From NCBI GenBank assembly GCA_045657945.1, contig JAZOUB010000014.1:1-45400 (forward strand): a stretch of 45,400 bases of DNA, in the 5' to 3' direction. A program made the position numbers and the translations under genes. Source of the DNA: HGM04593 sp045657945 (lineage in GTDB: Bacteria > Bacteroidota > Bacteroidia > Bacteroidales > Bacteroidaceae). Within the stretch, counting starts at the first letter, position 1. Each line of letters opens with the position of its first letter. This document shows, piece after piece, positions 25,540-33,048 of the stretch. The notes under the pieces are model-generated. The model was not told where the DNA came from. It saw only the letters and a program-made list of their open reading frames with translations, and ran no database searches.

Positions 25540-27225
25540 ATGATAAAGCAACTTAACATAACAAACTTCCGTTGTTACGAGAAAAGTTCCATTACATTTA
25601 ACGGAACGTCAATTCTCGTGGGACGAAATAATGCGGGAAAATCAACATTGATTGAGGCTCTTAAAATTATTTCGTCTGTAACAAGAAAGTACAAGACTCT
25701 TCGTTTTATTGCTCCACCAGAGTGGGTTGTCAGTGAGCCTTCATATGGTGTGTCTCCTAATGTGGAGAATATGAATATCTCGGATAGAGGTATATTTCAT
25801 ATGTATGGTAATCCACCAGCCATTGTTGAGGCAATATTTACCAACGGGACATCAATCAAAGCGTATGTGGGTGAGGATTTATCTATTTTTGCTGTAATAT
25901 ATGATGAAGGTGGCTGTCCTGCAAGAAATAGCAAAGAGGTAAAGAAAATAGACATTCCATTGATAGAGGTGTTACCGCAGATATCGGCTGTGTTAGACAC
26001 CGAGAAGATCATCAAGAAGAGCACTGTTGATGGCAATAGAGCCACACGCTTGGCTTCACGAAATTTTAGAAACCAACTATTCTACTATCAGGATGCGTTC
26101 CCGACATTCAAATCTCTTGTAGAATCAACTTGGGAGAGATTAAAAGTGTCGCCTATTGAGTCTACATTTGTGAACGATGGACAGATACTCCAATTCTATG
26201 TTCGAGTTCAAGATTTCGAGGCAGAGATTGGCTGGATGGGTCACGGCTTGCAAATGTGGATTCAGACAATGTGGTTCATATCACAATGCCCTAGCAATGC
26301 CATTGTGGTTTTGGATGAGCCAGATGTGTATATGCACGCAGATTTGCAGCGTAGGTTAGTAAGGTTGTTAGCTCCCAAATTCTCGCAGCTCATCATTGCA
26401 ACACACTCGCTTGAGATTATAGAAGAGGTAACATCGGAGTGTATTATTCCTATCGATTCAAGCAAGAGAAAGATTAAACCGATAGGCGATGAAACTCCTC
26501 TGCAATCATTGACAAAGCAATTAGGCTCTCCTTTTAATATTGATTTGGCGCGAATATTTATCTCCAACCAATTTATCTTGTGGGACGGAGATGACACTTC
26601 GCGTAAGATTTTGTCTGCGTTCCAGTCAGTGTTATATCCCCAAGACTTGCATCCTCTTATCAATTTGCCCAAGGCATTTATTGATGGATGGAATGATTGG
26701 GAAAAGGTTGTAATGGTATATGATCTATTTGCACTTAATCGTATGAACATAGAACTGTTTTGTATTATCAATTCAGACTATCATACTCCATCGGAAATCA
26801 AGCAGCGTAAACAAGAGGCAAATAAGCATAAGATTAACTTGCATATCTGGGAAAAGAAAGAGATTGAGAATTACGCCATTAATCCTGATGTAATTTTACG
26901 ACACATAACTCATAATAAGCAACAAGGTACTATAGATAAAGACTCGCTTAAGGGTGTTATGCAGAGTATTGCAAATGATATGATGGAGGATGTAATGGAA
27001 TATTCGAGTGGCGCCACTAATACCAATATTGAGGAATTGCAAAATGATTATAAACAGCCATACGACATTATATCTGGTAGAGAGTTCTTCAACATTCTTT
27101 CACTATGGACACAAGAGGAATATGGTATAACCATCAGCGCAAGACAAGTTATTTCATATTTTAGAGTGGAAGAAGTTTCAAACGAGATTAAGAAAGTTGT
27201 GTCCACTATAATGAATTGCAAATAG
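25540..27225 (+). CDS. OLD-like AAA ATPase
   Basis: 561 residues, 12 bp after the AIPR gene and last in the operon. An ABC/SMC-type ATPase core is split by an insert: VGRNNAGKSTLIEAL (27-41, P-loop), an aspartate/glutamate Walker B in VVLDEPDVYMHADLQ (about 255-269) and IIATHSLEII (about 285-294, H-loop). The C-terminal half begins with ILWDGDDTSRK (about 347-357), then FCIINSDYH and WEKKEIENYAI. This is where OLD nucleases carry TOPRIM; the acidic motifs are present in altered form, and a DUF4435-like or TOPRIM-like fold is possible. It may act as sensor or effector for the system. Confidence 0.85.
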   Translation: MIKQLNITNFRCYEKSSITFNGTSILVGRNNAGKSTLIEALKIISSVTRKYKTLRFIAPPEWVVSEPSYGVSPNVENMNISDRGIFHMYGNPPAIVEAIFTNGTSIKAYVGEDLSIFAVIYDEGGCPARNSKEVKKIDIPLIEVLPQISAVLDTEKIIKKSTVDGNRATRLASRNFRNQLFYYQDAFPTFKSLVESTWERLKVSPIESTFVNDGQILQFYVRVQDFEAEIGWMGHGLQMWIQTMWFISQCPSNAIVVLDEPDVYMHADLQRRLVRLLAPKFSQLIIATHSLEIIEEVTSECIIPIDSSKRKIKPIGDETPLQSLTKQLGSPFNIDLARIFISNQFILWDGDDTSRKILSAFQSVLYPQDLHPLINLPKAFIDGWNDWEKVVMVYDLFALNRMNIELFCIINSDYHTPSEIKQRKQEANKHKINLHIWEKKEIENYAINPDVILRHITHNKQQGTIDKDSLKGVMQSIANDMMEDVMEYSSGATNTNIEELQNDYKQPYDIISGREFFNILSLWTQEEYGITISARQVISYFRVEEVSNEIKKVVSTIMNCK

Positions 27226-27302
27226 CATTTGTCCGATGGGTACAAAAAATATTTGTAGGGTTCGGAAATATGGTTATAAGATACCCATATAACAGAATGA
27301 AC

Positions 27303-27353
27303 ACCATTTGTCCGAAGCAATTAGAAAAATTTATATACCTTCGGACAAATGGT
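27303..27353. repeat. 15-bp perfect inverted repeat
   Basis: ACCATTTGTCCGAAG at 27303-27317 is perfectly complementary to 27339-27353, with a 21-nt AT-rich loop. The core CATTTGTCCGA also occurs just after the stop codon of the OLD-like gene (27226-27236). It could terminate the operon, or be a binding site for a recombinase or relaxase. No T-run follows. Confidence 0.8.
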
Positions 27354-27362
27354 CTGCAAGAA

Positions 27363-27470
27363 ATTGTCCAATCTTCTCCCCTGCTTGCTACGACCTGGGA
27401 TTAGCACTCCCAATGCTTGCGAAAGCAACTTGGGGTATTAGGCTCCCCCACCTGCAAAAGGTTGGACAAT
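27363..27470. other. Multi-hairpin element, possible oriT remnant or ncRNA
   Basis: ATTGTCCAA (27363-27371) pairs with TTGGACAAT (27462-27470). Between them lie four stems: TGGGA/TCCCA (27396-27400 with 27408-27412), TGCTT/AAGCA closed by a GCGA tetraloop (27414-27427), TGGGG/CCCCA (27431-27435 with 27446-27450) and ACCT/AGGT (27450-27453 with 27459-27462). I associate similar sequence with transfer regions of Bacteroides mobilizable elements, but this is a recollection and not a match I can verify. The strand of any transcript is unknown. Confidence 0.5.
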
Positions 27471-27563
27471 GGGCAAGCCCAATAGAGAAAGAAAAAAATA
27501 AATAGCGAGAAGTCGGAATGTCCAATGTAGATAATGACTAACTTTGAATAAAGGAAATTCTAT

Positions 27564-27608
27564 ATGAGCGAATTTGATAAATACATAGTTCAAGGAGAAC
27601 CCGACTAA
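27564..27608 (+). pseudogene. 14-codon remnant, perhaps of a VbhA-like antitoxin/Fic gene
   Basis: ATG at 27564 opens a 14-residue peptide (MSEFDKYIVQGEPD) and stops at once. The F-D-K-Y-I-V-GEPD start resembles the first residues of VbhA-type antitoxin domain proteins that pair with Fic enzymes in Bacteroidales, as I recall them. If correct, the body of the gene has been lost at this junction. It is eight bases upstream of the YdeI-like start. Confidence 0.35.
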
Positions 27609-27615
27609 AGACATC

Positions 27616-27960
27616 ATGGAAGTTGAAAATCTACTACACTTAGGGAATCGCTCCGAGCTGCGCCGGTGGCTCATGGAGAACCACGACAAGGAGAAGTGTT
27701 GTTGGGTTGTGACTTACCGCAGCAAGTGCGCGCCGCAGTGGCCGGCTGTGCCGTATGCTGAGGTTGTTGAGGAGGCGCTTTGCTTTGGCTGGATAGACAG
27801 TACGCTAAAGCGGTTGCCCGATGGGCGCTTGGTGCAACGCCTGTCGCCACGCCGGCCCAAAAGCCACTGGACGCAACTGAATATGGACCGTTGCGCCGAC
27901 CTTGAAGCGCGCGGGCTGATGACGGAGGCAGGGAAACTCAAACTGAAAGCTGAAGACTGA
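27616..27960 (+). pseudogene. YdeI/OmdA-like protein, C-terminally truncated
   Basis: The frame encodes 114 residues matching the N-terminal half of YdeI/OmpD-associated (OmdA) proteins: CCWVVTYRSKC, EEALCFGWIDSTLK, SPRRPKSHWTQLN. Family members are about 190 residues, and the second half, including the usual bacteriocin-protection-type C-terminal helices, is missing. The last ten codons run into a degenerate repeat (from 27945). It was probably cut by the same rearrangement that formed the junction. Any remaining function is doubtful. Confidence 0.7.
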
Positions 27961-28206
27961 AAGGTGAAAGCCCGCGCCAATGAGCGAAACGGAAAGCTCG
28001 CTTTTGCGTTTTACAGCGAATGCAGCCGGGGTTCAATCACACGAAGTGGGATTAAAGCTGAAAACGGAAGACTGAAAGGTGAGCAGGTTCAAGCGCACAA
28101 AGTGCGGTTAATGCTGAAGGCATCGACAACATCGGCAGCAAAAGGTCGCGCGTAGCACAATAGTACCCCCTCCGCCATAAAATGGCTCGTCCCCCTATAG
28201 AGGGAC
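27945..28206. repeat. Degenerate intergenic repeats
   Basis: A unit reading GAAAGCTGAAGACTGAAAGG occurs at 27945-27964 and, with a small insertion, at 28054-28080. A second unit of 33 nt (GGTTCAATCACACGAAGTGG and onward) at 28030-28062 is repeated imperfectly at 28086-28118. A palindromic GTCCCCCTATAGAGGGAC follows at 28189-28206. The pattern resembles REP-like or decayed intergenic repeats of Bacteroidales. The rest of 27961-28372 holds nothing else that I can name. Confidence 0.6.
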
Positions 28207-28372
28207 AATTAAAGATTATGTTGCAAAGTGAGGAAACTGCTTTGAAGCGAGCTTGAGATATCTCCACTACGGTCGATATGACACCTACGAGGGGATTCTA
28301 TGTTTAGTGTAAGCGTCTGTATTATTGCAACTTTTTATCCACGATTGTTTTCTATAATTGGATTTATACCCA

Positions 28373-28380
28373 TATATTTG
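28373..28380 (+). promoter_or_regulatory. -7 box of the flavin reductase gene
   Basis: TATATTTG is an exact match to TAnnTTTG, 22 nt before the ATG at 28403. No clear TTTG is seen at the ideal -33 distance; a TTTTC at 28348-28352 is the closest. Confidence 0.5.
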
Positions 28381-28402
28381 TGCTGTAACAATAGATATTC
28401 TT

Positions 28403-28966
28403 ATGAAAAGTTTTGGACAGAAGGCGTGGATGCTTCCACAGCCGGTACTGATAATAGGTACATATAACAGTGACGGTACTCCCAATGCCATGAACGCTGC
28501 ATGGGGCGGTCAATGGGACAGTAAAGAGATAATGATTAGCATGGGCTCGCATGCCACCACGGAGAACCTTGCGCGTTGTGGTGAGTTTACCGTTGCCTTC
28601 GCCACCAAGGATACGATGGTAGCTGCTGACTATGTGGGTATTGTAAGTGCCAGGAAAGACCCAGCGAAGATGCAGAAGACGGGGTGGACTGCCACGAAGG
28701 CCGGGAATGTGAACGCACCCGTGTTCACCGATTTTCCCATGACCATGGAGTGCCGCATCCTGCGCAAGATTGACGAGAGCGAGGAGGGGTATTATATTGT
28801 TGCAGAGATTGTCAATATCCTTGTCGATGAGGCTTACATTGGCGAGGACGGCAAGCCTGATGTTGAGAAGATGCAGCTCATAACTTATGAGCCTATCCAT
28901 CATGGTTATGTGGAACTGGGCAAACGTGTGGGCAATGCTTTTGCCGATGGAAAAACTCTGAAGTAA
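28403..28966 (+). CDS. Flavin reductase-like FMN-binding split-barrel protein
   Basis: I start at the ATG at 28403 (187 residues), because the longer frame from 28358 overlaps the -7 box. The sequence is that of the flavin-reductase-like domain: PQPVLIIGTYNSDGTPNAMNAAWGG at the start (the FMN-binding strand and turn), ENLARCGEFTVAF and VYLGKRVGNAF-like end. These proteins bind FMN and move hydride from NAD(P)H to flavin or a bound substrate. It is 16 bp before a flavodoxin-like gene, so the two may serve one redox pathway. Confidence 0.85.
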   Translation: MKSFGQKAWMLPQPVLIIGTYNSDGTPNAMNAAWGGQWDSKEIMISMGSHATTENLARCGEFTVAFATKDTMVAADYVGIVSARKDPAKMQKTGWTATKAGNVNAPVFTDFPMTMECRILRKIDESEEGYYIVAEIVNILVDEAYIGEDGKPDVEKMQLITYEPIHHGYVELGKRVGNAFADGKTLK

Positions 28967-28982
28967 CAAAAATATAAGGTCT

Positions 28983-29606
28983 ATGAAAGTACTGCTTATA
29001 AACGGAAGTCCCCGAAAGGAGGGTAACACTGCCACTGCGTTGGCCGAGGTGGCTAAACAACTGGATAAAGAGGGTATTGAGAGCGAAATTGTTTGGATTG
29101 GGAACAAACCTATCCGTGGCTGTGCTGCCTGTGGCCAGTGCGCTGCCAAGGGGTTGGGACGCTGTGTGTTTGACGATGATGTGTGCAACAGGATTTCGGA
29201 GAAATTTGCCGGTGCAAACGCGCTCATTGTCGGTTCGCCTGTCTATTATGGCCAGCCCAACGGTGCGTTGCTATCTGTAATACAACGCGCGTTCTATTCA
29301 AACGGTGCGAGTATCGCAGGTAAGCCGGCTGCTGCCATTGCCGTGTGCCGCAGGGGTGGTGCAACTGCTGCATTCGAAAGCCTGAACATGCCTTTTCAAA
29401 TGATGAACATGCCGGTGGTGACATCGCAATATTGGAATATCGTCTATGGCCGGACACCCGGTGAGGCTGCTATGGACAGGGAGGGTATGCAGACCATGCA
29501 GACGCTTGCCCGCAACATAGCATGGCTGTTGAAAACGACAAACGGAGAGAAGGCACCCGGCCGCCCCAAGGATGAGCCTTGGGATATGATGCACTTCATC
29601 CGATAA
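28983..29606 (+). CDS. Flavodoxin-fold NADPH-dependent FMN reductase
   Basis: 207 residues. LLINGSPRKEGNTATAL (4-20) is the phosphate-binding loop of the flavodoxin-like/iron-sulfur flavoprotein group; CAACGQC (about 48-54) could bind a metal or form disulfides; GSPVYYGQPNGAL (about 83-95) is the FMN isoalloxazine loop. The C-terminus ends in a short PWDMMHF segment often seen in this family in Bacteroidales. It shares an operon with the flavin reductase. The physiological electron acceptor cannot be told from the sequence. Confidence 0.85.
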   Translation: MKVLLINGSPRKEGNTATALAEVAKQLDKEGIESEIVWIGNKPIRGCAACGQCAAKGLGRCVFDDDVCNRISEKFAGANALIVGSPVYYGQPNGALLSVIQRAFYSNGASIAGKPAAAIAVCRRGGATAAFESLNMPFQMMNMPVVTSQYWNIVYGRTPGEAAMDREGMQTMQTLARNIAWLLKTTNGEKAPGRPKDEPWDMMHFIR

Positions 29607-29648
29607 AAGTATTGAAATAATATCGCAGTTTCCCCAAAATGTATCTTG

Positions 29649-30062
29649 TCATTTTATGCTGTTGGCGAATTCCTTAAACTTCATCTGGATTTCGTCTCTC
29701 ACTCTGCGAAACTCTTTCATCACATATTCATCCGTCCCTATGGCATCCGAGGGGTCATCAAAGCCGATGTGCAGGCGGTGTTTAACATTACCCGTAAACA
29801 TTGGGCAACTCTCGTTTGCTCCGCCACAGACAGTTATCACATAATCCCACTCGTCGTTTAGATATATTTCTACACTCTTTGGCCTGTGCCCGGATAGGTC
29901 AATACCCACTTCTTTCATCACTTCGATAGCTTTGGGATTCACCCTCTCGGCCGGTATGGTTCCGGCAGAATGCACTTCCAGGTTGCGACTGAATGACTGA
30001 AGAAATCCATGTGCCATCTGGCTGCGGCAACTGTTACCTGTACACAAAATCAATACTCTCAT
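29649..30062 (-). CDS. arsC: Arsenate reductase, LMW phosphatase type
   Basis: 137 residues of the low-molecular-weight tyrosine-phosphatase fold. The P-loop CTGNSCRSQMA (7-17) starts with the nucleophilic Cys and has a second Cys. Downstream, VITVCGGANESCP (about 76-88) supplies the pair of Cys used in the thioredoxin-coupled arsenate reductase mechanism, and DDPSDAIGTDE has the general acid Asp. It converts arsenate to arsenite. It is last in a minus-strand series, 22 bp after the DUF5714 gene. No arsenite efflux gene (arsB or acr3) is in the window. Confidence 0.85.
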   Translation of the reverse strand: MRVLILCTGNSCRSQMAHGFLQSFSRNLEVHSAGTIPAERVNPKAIEVMKEVGIDLSGHRPKSVEIYLNDEWDYVITVCGGANESCPMFTGNVKHRLHIGFDDPSDAIGTDEYVMKEFRRVRDEIQMKFKEFANSIK

Positions 30063-30084
30063 ATATGCAATAAAATATTACTCT

Positions 30085-30777
30085 TTACCGGTGCTTGGGA
30101 AAGAAGGGACAACGCAAACGGATGCATTGGTTGTTCTTGCCGAAATGTCTGCACGCGACGGCGGTTTTCTCCATGGAGATACCGAAATTCGCTTCCACGA
30201 AATCAATGGCTGCCTGAATGGACAGATAGGAGTCGCGCTTGCAGCATCGTGGACCACCCACCTCGGCAATCTTGCATAACGATGCAGCCGACATCTTATG
30301 CGACAATGCAAAAGGTTCTATTGTCAATGGTGTGGAGTGCGAGATAACGGAAACGAACATGCCGGAACTCAATCCTGCACCACAGGCTCCCCAAAAACCG
30401 CAAGCTCCACCTGGAACCTGCTTGCCTCGTTTCATCAGTTCCACCAATGCATCGGGGAGCACGATATCCCCTCCGGCATTGTGGTAGGCAGTCAGCAAAG
30501 CCGCTCCCACCATCACATGATGTTCGGGACCGTGCATGTGACAGAAGGGCATCGCCATCATCTTCTCCAGAATCTCTATAGGGTTCTTGGAGGTTTCGTC
30601 AAGGCACAGTTTGTAAATGGCATCTATGCCCTTTGTGTGGCACTCGTTGCAGACGTAATGTCCGTGTTCGCAACAGGTCTTGCTCTCTTCCTTCTTGTGG
30701 CAAATGGCACACTCCATGAGGATTTCCTTTTCCAGGTACTTCAATGGAGCACTACATATAAGACATTCTTCTTTCAT
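30085..30777 (-). CDS. DUF5714 Cys-rich protein
   Basis: 230 residues. The N-terminus carries Cys-rich zinc-ribbon-like pairs (CLICSA, CAICHKKEE, CCEHGHYVCNECH within about residues 5-48). The body has PFCHMHGPEHHVMVGAAL (about 76-93) and GACGFWGACGAGLSSG (about 122-137) and ends in CRHFGKNNQCIRLRCPFFP. These are DUF5714 features; the domain occurs in anaerobes near methyltransferase and redox genes. Several His and Cys suggest a metal or Fe-S centre. Function unknown; co-location with arsC and a dehydrogenase suggests metal or metalloid chemistry, which is inference. Confidence 0.75.
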   Translation of the reverse strand: MKEECLICSAPLKYLEKEILMECAICHKKEESKTCCEHGHYVCNECHTKGIDAIYKLCLDETSKNPIEILEKMMAMPFCHMHGPEHHVMVGAALLTAYHNAGGDIVLPDALVELMKRGKQVPGGACGFWGACGAGLSSGMFVSVISHSTPLTIEPFALSHKMSAASLCKIAEVGGPRCCKRDSYLSIQAAIDFVEANFGISMEKTAVACRHFGKNNQCIRLRCPFFPKHR

Positions 30778-30807
30778 TGTCCTGGGATTATATGTTCGAC
30801 TTTGTAA

Positions 30808-31839
30808 TCAGATGATAGCTATCTTTATCACTCCATCCAGTTTGTTCTCGAAAATGCGGTAGGCTTCTTCAATTTCGCTCAATGGGAAACGATGCGTGAT
30901 GAGTGGGGTGGTGTCTATCTTGCCTTGCTTGATGAGGCTGAGTACTTCCTCGCAATCGCATCCATCCACGCCGCCGGTCTTGAAGGTGAGGTTCTTGCCA
31001 TACATCTGTGGCAAGGGAAGTTGTTGCGGCTTGTCATAAAGGGCTACCACCGTTACAATGGCATTCGGACGGGCGCACTCCCATGCGAGGCGGAAGGTGT
31101 CATCGGCTCCGGCTACTTCAATCACCCGGTCGGCACCGCCGTGGTCGCTGTTCTTTAAAACAAAATCCTTACATTCTTCGGGAGTGGTGAGCAGTACATT
31201 GGGATAGTGTGCTTTCACAAATTGCCGTCTCTCTTCCGATTTCTCGCAAACGATGATGCGTTTGGGTTGTTTCAGCATCACACAAAGGAGGGTGCAGATG
31301 CCCGTAGGCCCTGCTCCTATAATCAAAACAGTATCTTCCTCGGTTATTTCGGAAATGCGGGCTGCCCAGAAGCCTGTGGCCAGGACATCGCCAACGAGCA
31401 ATGCCTGTTCATCGGTCACGCTATCGGGAATACGGTTCAAGCCTTGGCTGGCTAATGGCACGCGAACATACTCTGTCTGTCCGCCATTTATGCGGCAGCC
31501 AAGTGCCCAGCCGCCATTGGGGTCGGTACAGTTGTTCACAAAGCCGTTTTTGCAGAAGAAGCATTCTCCGCAGAAGGTCTCCACATTTACCGTCACGCGG
31601 TCGCCTGGCTTTACATTGGTGACTTCGGCTCCCACTTCTTCCACCACACCTACCATTTCGTGTCCTACGGTAATACCGGGAACGGCGCGCGGAACGCTGC
31701 CGTGCTTTATGTGCAGGTCGCTTGAACAGATGCTGCTCATTGTTACGCGAACAATGGCATCGGTAGGTTCAATCAATGTGGGCTTCGGCTTCTCCACCAA
31801 AGCGAACTTTCCTTTTTCTATATAGGTATATGCAAGCAT
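30808..31839 (-). CDS. Zinc-dependent alcohol dehydrogenase family protein
   Basis: 343 residues, medium-chain dehydrogenase/reductase. ICSSDLHIKHG (about 37-47, catalytic zinc Cys), GHEMVGVVEE (about 59-68, His-Glu), CGECFFCKNGFVNNC (about 94-108, structural zinc), and GAGPTGICTL (about 172-181, NAD(P) Rossmann glycine motif) are all intact. Substrate is unknown; the sequence is closest to secondary-alcohol/formaldehyde-type enzymes of anaerobes. It starts 10 bp after the PGN_0703 gene and 30 bp before the DUF5714 gene, so it is in the same run of genes. Confidence 0.9.
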   Translation of the reverse strand: MLAYTYIEKGKFALVEKPKPTLIEPTDAIVRVTMSSICSSDLHIKHGSVPRAVPGITVGHEMVGVVEEVGAEVTNVKPGDRVTVNVETFCGECFFCKNGFVNNCTDPNGGWALGCRINGGQTEYVRVPLASQGLNRIPDSVTDEQALLVGDVLATGFWAARISEITEEDTVLIIGAGPTGICTLLCVMLKQPKRIIVCEKSEERRQFVKAHYPNVLLTTPEECKDFVLKNSDHGGADRVIEVAGADDTFRLAWECARPNAIVTVVALYDKPQQLPLPQMYGKNLTFKTGGVDGCDCEEVLSLIKQGKIDTTPLITHRFPLSEIEEAYRIFENKLDGVIKIAII

Positions 31840-31849
31840 TTTTGTCTTA

Positions 31850-32827
31850 TTAGTAATTTTTCAGTTTATCCCAATTAAGGTACCTGTCATGGAATCGCTC
31901 GAAAACAGATTTATATTCTTTGGGGCAAACACTGATTATCCGATTTACAAAAACTTCAAGATTTATTTCCTCAATCTTTTCCTTGTATTCATCACACAGT
32001 CCGTTGGTTAAAGAGTCAAGTTCTCTCTTGGTTGACGGATGCCTTTTAGGCGCAAGGATAATAGAGTATGACAATAATCCTTTTCTATGTCCATATGTCT
32101 CGCTCAGCAGAAAATTACGATAGATTTGAGTAAGTGGAGTAGTACCTTCCATTATACTATTCTCCACATCGGGGATGAAGCATTTGAGTTCCTTTATAGC
32201 CTCTATGTTTTGTGAACGAGGTTTCTTGTTGCCATTTTCATCGATGTCATAGGCTGCATTACTGCCAAGGCTTTCGGAGTATTTTGTTTCTATGGCAATG
32301 AATCCCTTTTTGCCATGTTCGTCTTCAAATCTTATGATTGCATCCATTGCACTCTTGTCGCCGGTCAAATCCTTATAATTTTCGGGAATGAATTCTAAAT
32401 CAACTTCTGTTACTTTGTATATAGGATAACCAGGGAGAGCTGTCTTTATGACTTTCGTTGCAATTTCTGGAGATTCCTCAAGCATCTGACTTAATGGACA
32501 AAACAGATTGAATGCCATTGGTTGACTGGAAAGAAGATTATTGAACAGCCTGTCCGATTCGATAGTTTCGTATGGCTTCTTATTCTTTGGATTTACGCGT
32601 TCCTTTGCATAGTTGAAAGCTTTTTCCGTCAAGAAGTTCTTCTGACAGCCATCTTTGGCTATCTCTCCATTGCTGATGTAGTTACCGTAATAATGCAAAT
32701 TGCCATATCTGTCTCTATATGGGCGTATATCTTCGCCAATCTCTACGCGATATATTGATTGCAATCTCCTACATTTTGCAACGAACTTAGAATCTCCCTT
32801 GTATTCTTCTCCTAAGATATTCTTCAT
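31850..32827 (-). CDS. PGN_0703-family putative restriction endonuclease
   Basis: 325 residues. The nuclease core appears as AMDAIIRFEDEHGKKGFIAIETKYSE (Asp then Glu-x-Lys, about 160-184), a PD-(D/E)XK site, with a preceding aromatic region. This layout matches the PGN_0703 family first named in Porphyromonas gingivalis. No methyltransferase partner is next to it. It follows a small winged-helix gene and a TrmH gene on the same strand, and ADH follows after 10 bp, so it sits inside an otherwise housekeeping series. That suggests a single-gene insertion. Confidence 0.75.
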   Translation of the reverse strand: MKNILGEEYKGDSKFVAKCRRLQSIYRVEIGEDIRPYRDRYGNLHYYGNYISNGEIAKDGCQKNFLTEKAFNYAKERVNPKNKKPYETIESDRLFNNLLSSQPMAFNLFCPLSQMLEESPEIATKVIKTALPGYPIYKVTEVDLEFIPENYKDLTGDKSAMDAIIRFEDEHGKKGFIAIETKYSESLGSNAAYDIDENGNKKPRSQNIEAIKELKCFIPDVENSIMEGTTPLTQIYRNFLLSETYGHRKGLLSYSIILAPKRHPSTKRELDSLTNGLCDEYKEKIEEINLEVFVNRIISVCPKEYKSVFERFHDRYLNWDKLKNY

Positions 32828-32841
32828 AATCTTTGGTTATT

Positions 32842-33048
32842 TTATATCATCAACATAATCCGTCCTTCTGCCTTGACAAACATATCAGGAAAGCGACAGA
32901 TAACAGCATAAACCTGATTAGATGTAACTGGTTGTCCATCCTTGCGGATATGTAATCGTTGGCGGTTTATCATCTCGGCAATCTGCTCGGTGCGCATCCC
33001 GCGGTTACAGCTTGCAAGGCAGTAGAGTATGGCTTCTTCTATTTTCAT
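32842..33048 (-). CDS. Small winged-helix (HARE-HTH-like) protein
   Basis: 68 residues: KIEEAILYCLASCNRGM, then RTEQIAEMINRQ and YAVICRFPDMFVKAEGRI. This pattern (helix, TEQIA helix, recognition helix, R-FP-F-wing) is that of HB1/ASXL restriction-endonuclease HTH (HARE-HTH) domains, which are often fused to or beside restriction endonucleases. It overlaps the TrmH gene by 4 bp and is 14 bp upstream of the PGN_0703 endonuclease, so it may be its DNA-binding partner. The overlap suggests expression from the TrmH promoter. Confidence 0.65.
   Translation of the reverse strand: MKIEEAILYCLASCNRGMRTEQIAEMINRQRLHIRKDGQPVTSNQVYAVICRFPDMFVKAEGRIMLMI

Larger units (their letters stand above)
27226..27615. 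other. Junction region after the defence operon
   Basis: About 390 bp with no intact gene. It contains two copies of CATTTGTCCGA (27226-27236 and 27305-27315), a 15-bp inverted repeat, a multi-hairpin element and a 14-codon gene remnant, each listed separately. Base composition changes from AT-rich to GC-rich at its right side, so it is probably one end of the acquired island. Confidence 0.6.

Noticed and set aside
27945..28118. CRISPR array
   Set aside because: Only two imperfect copies of each repeat, no regular spacers and no cas genes in the window.
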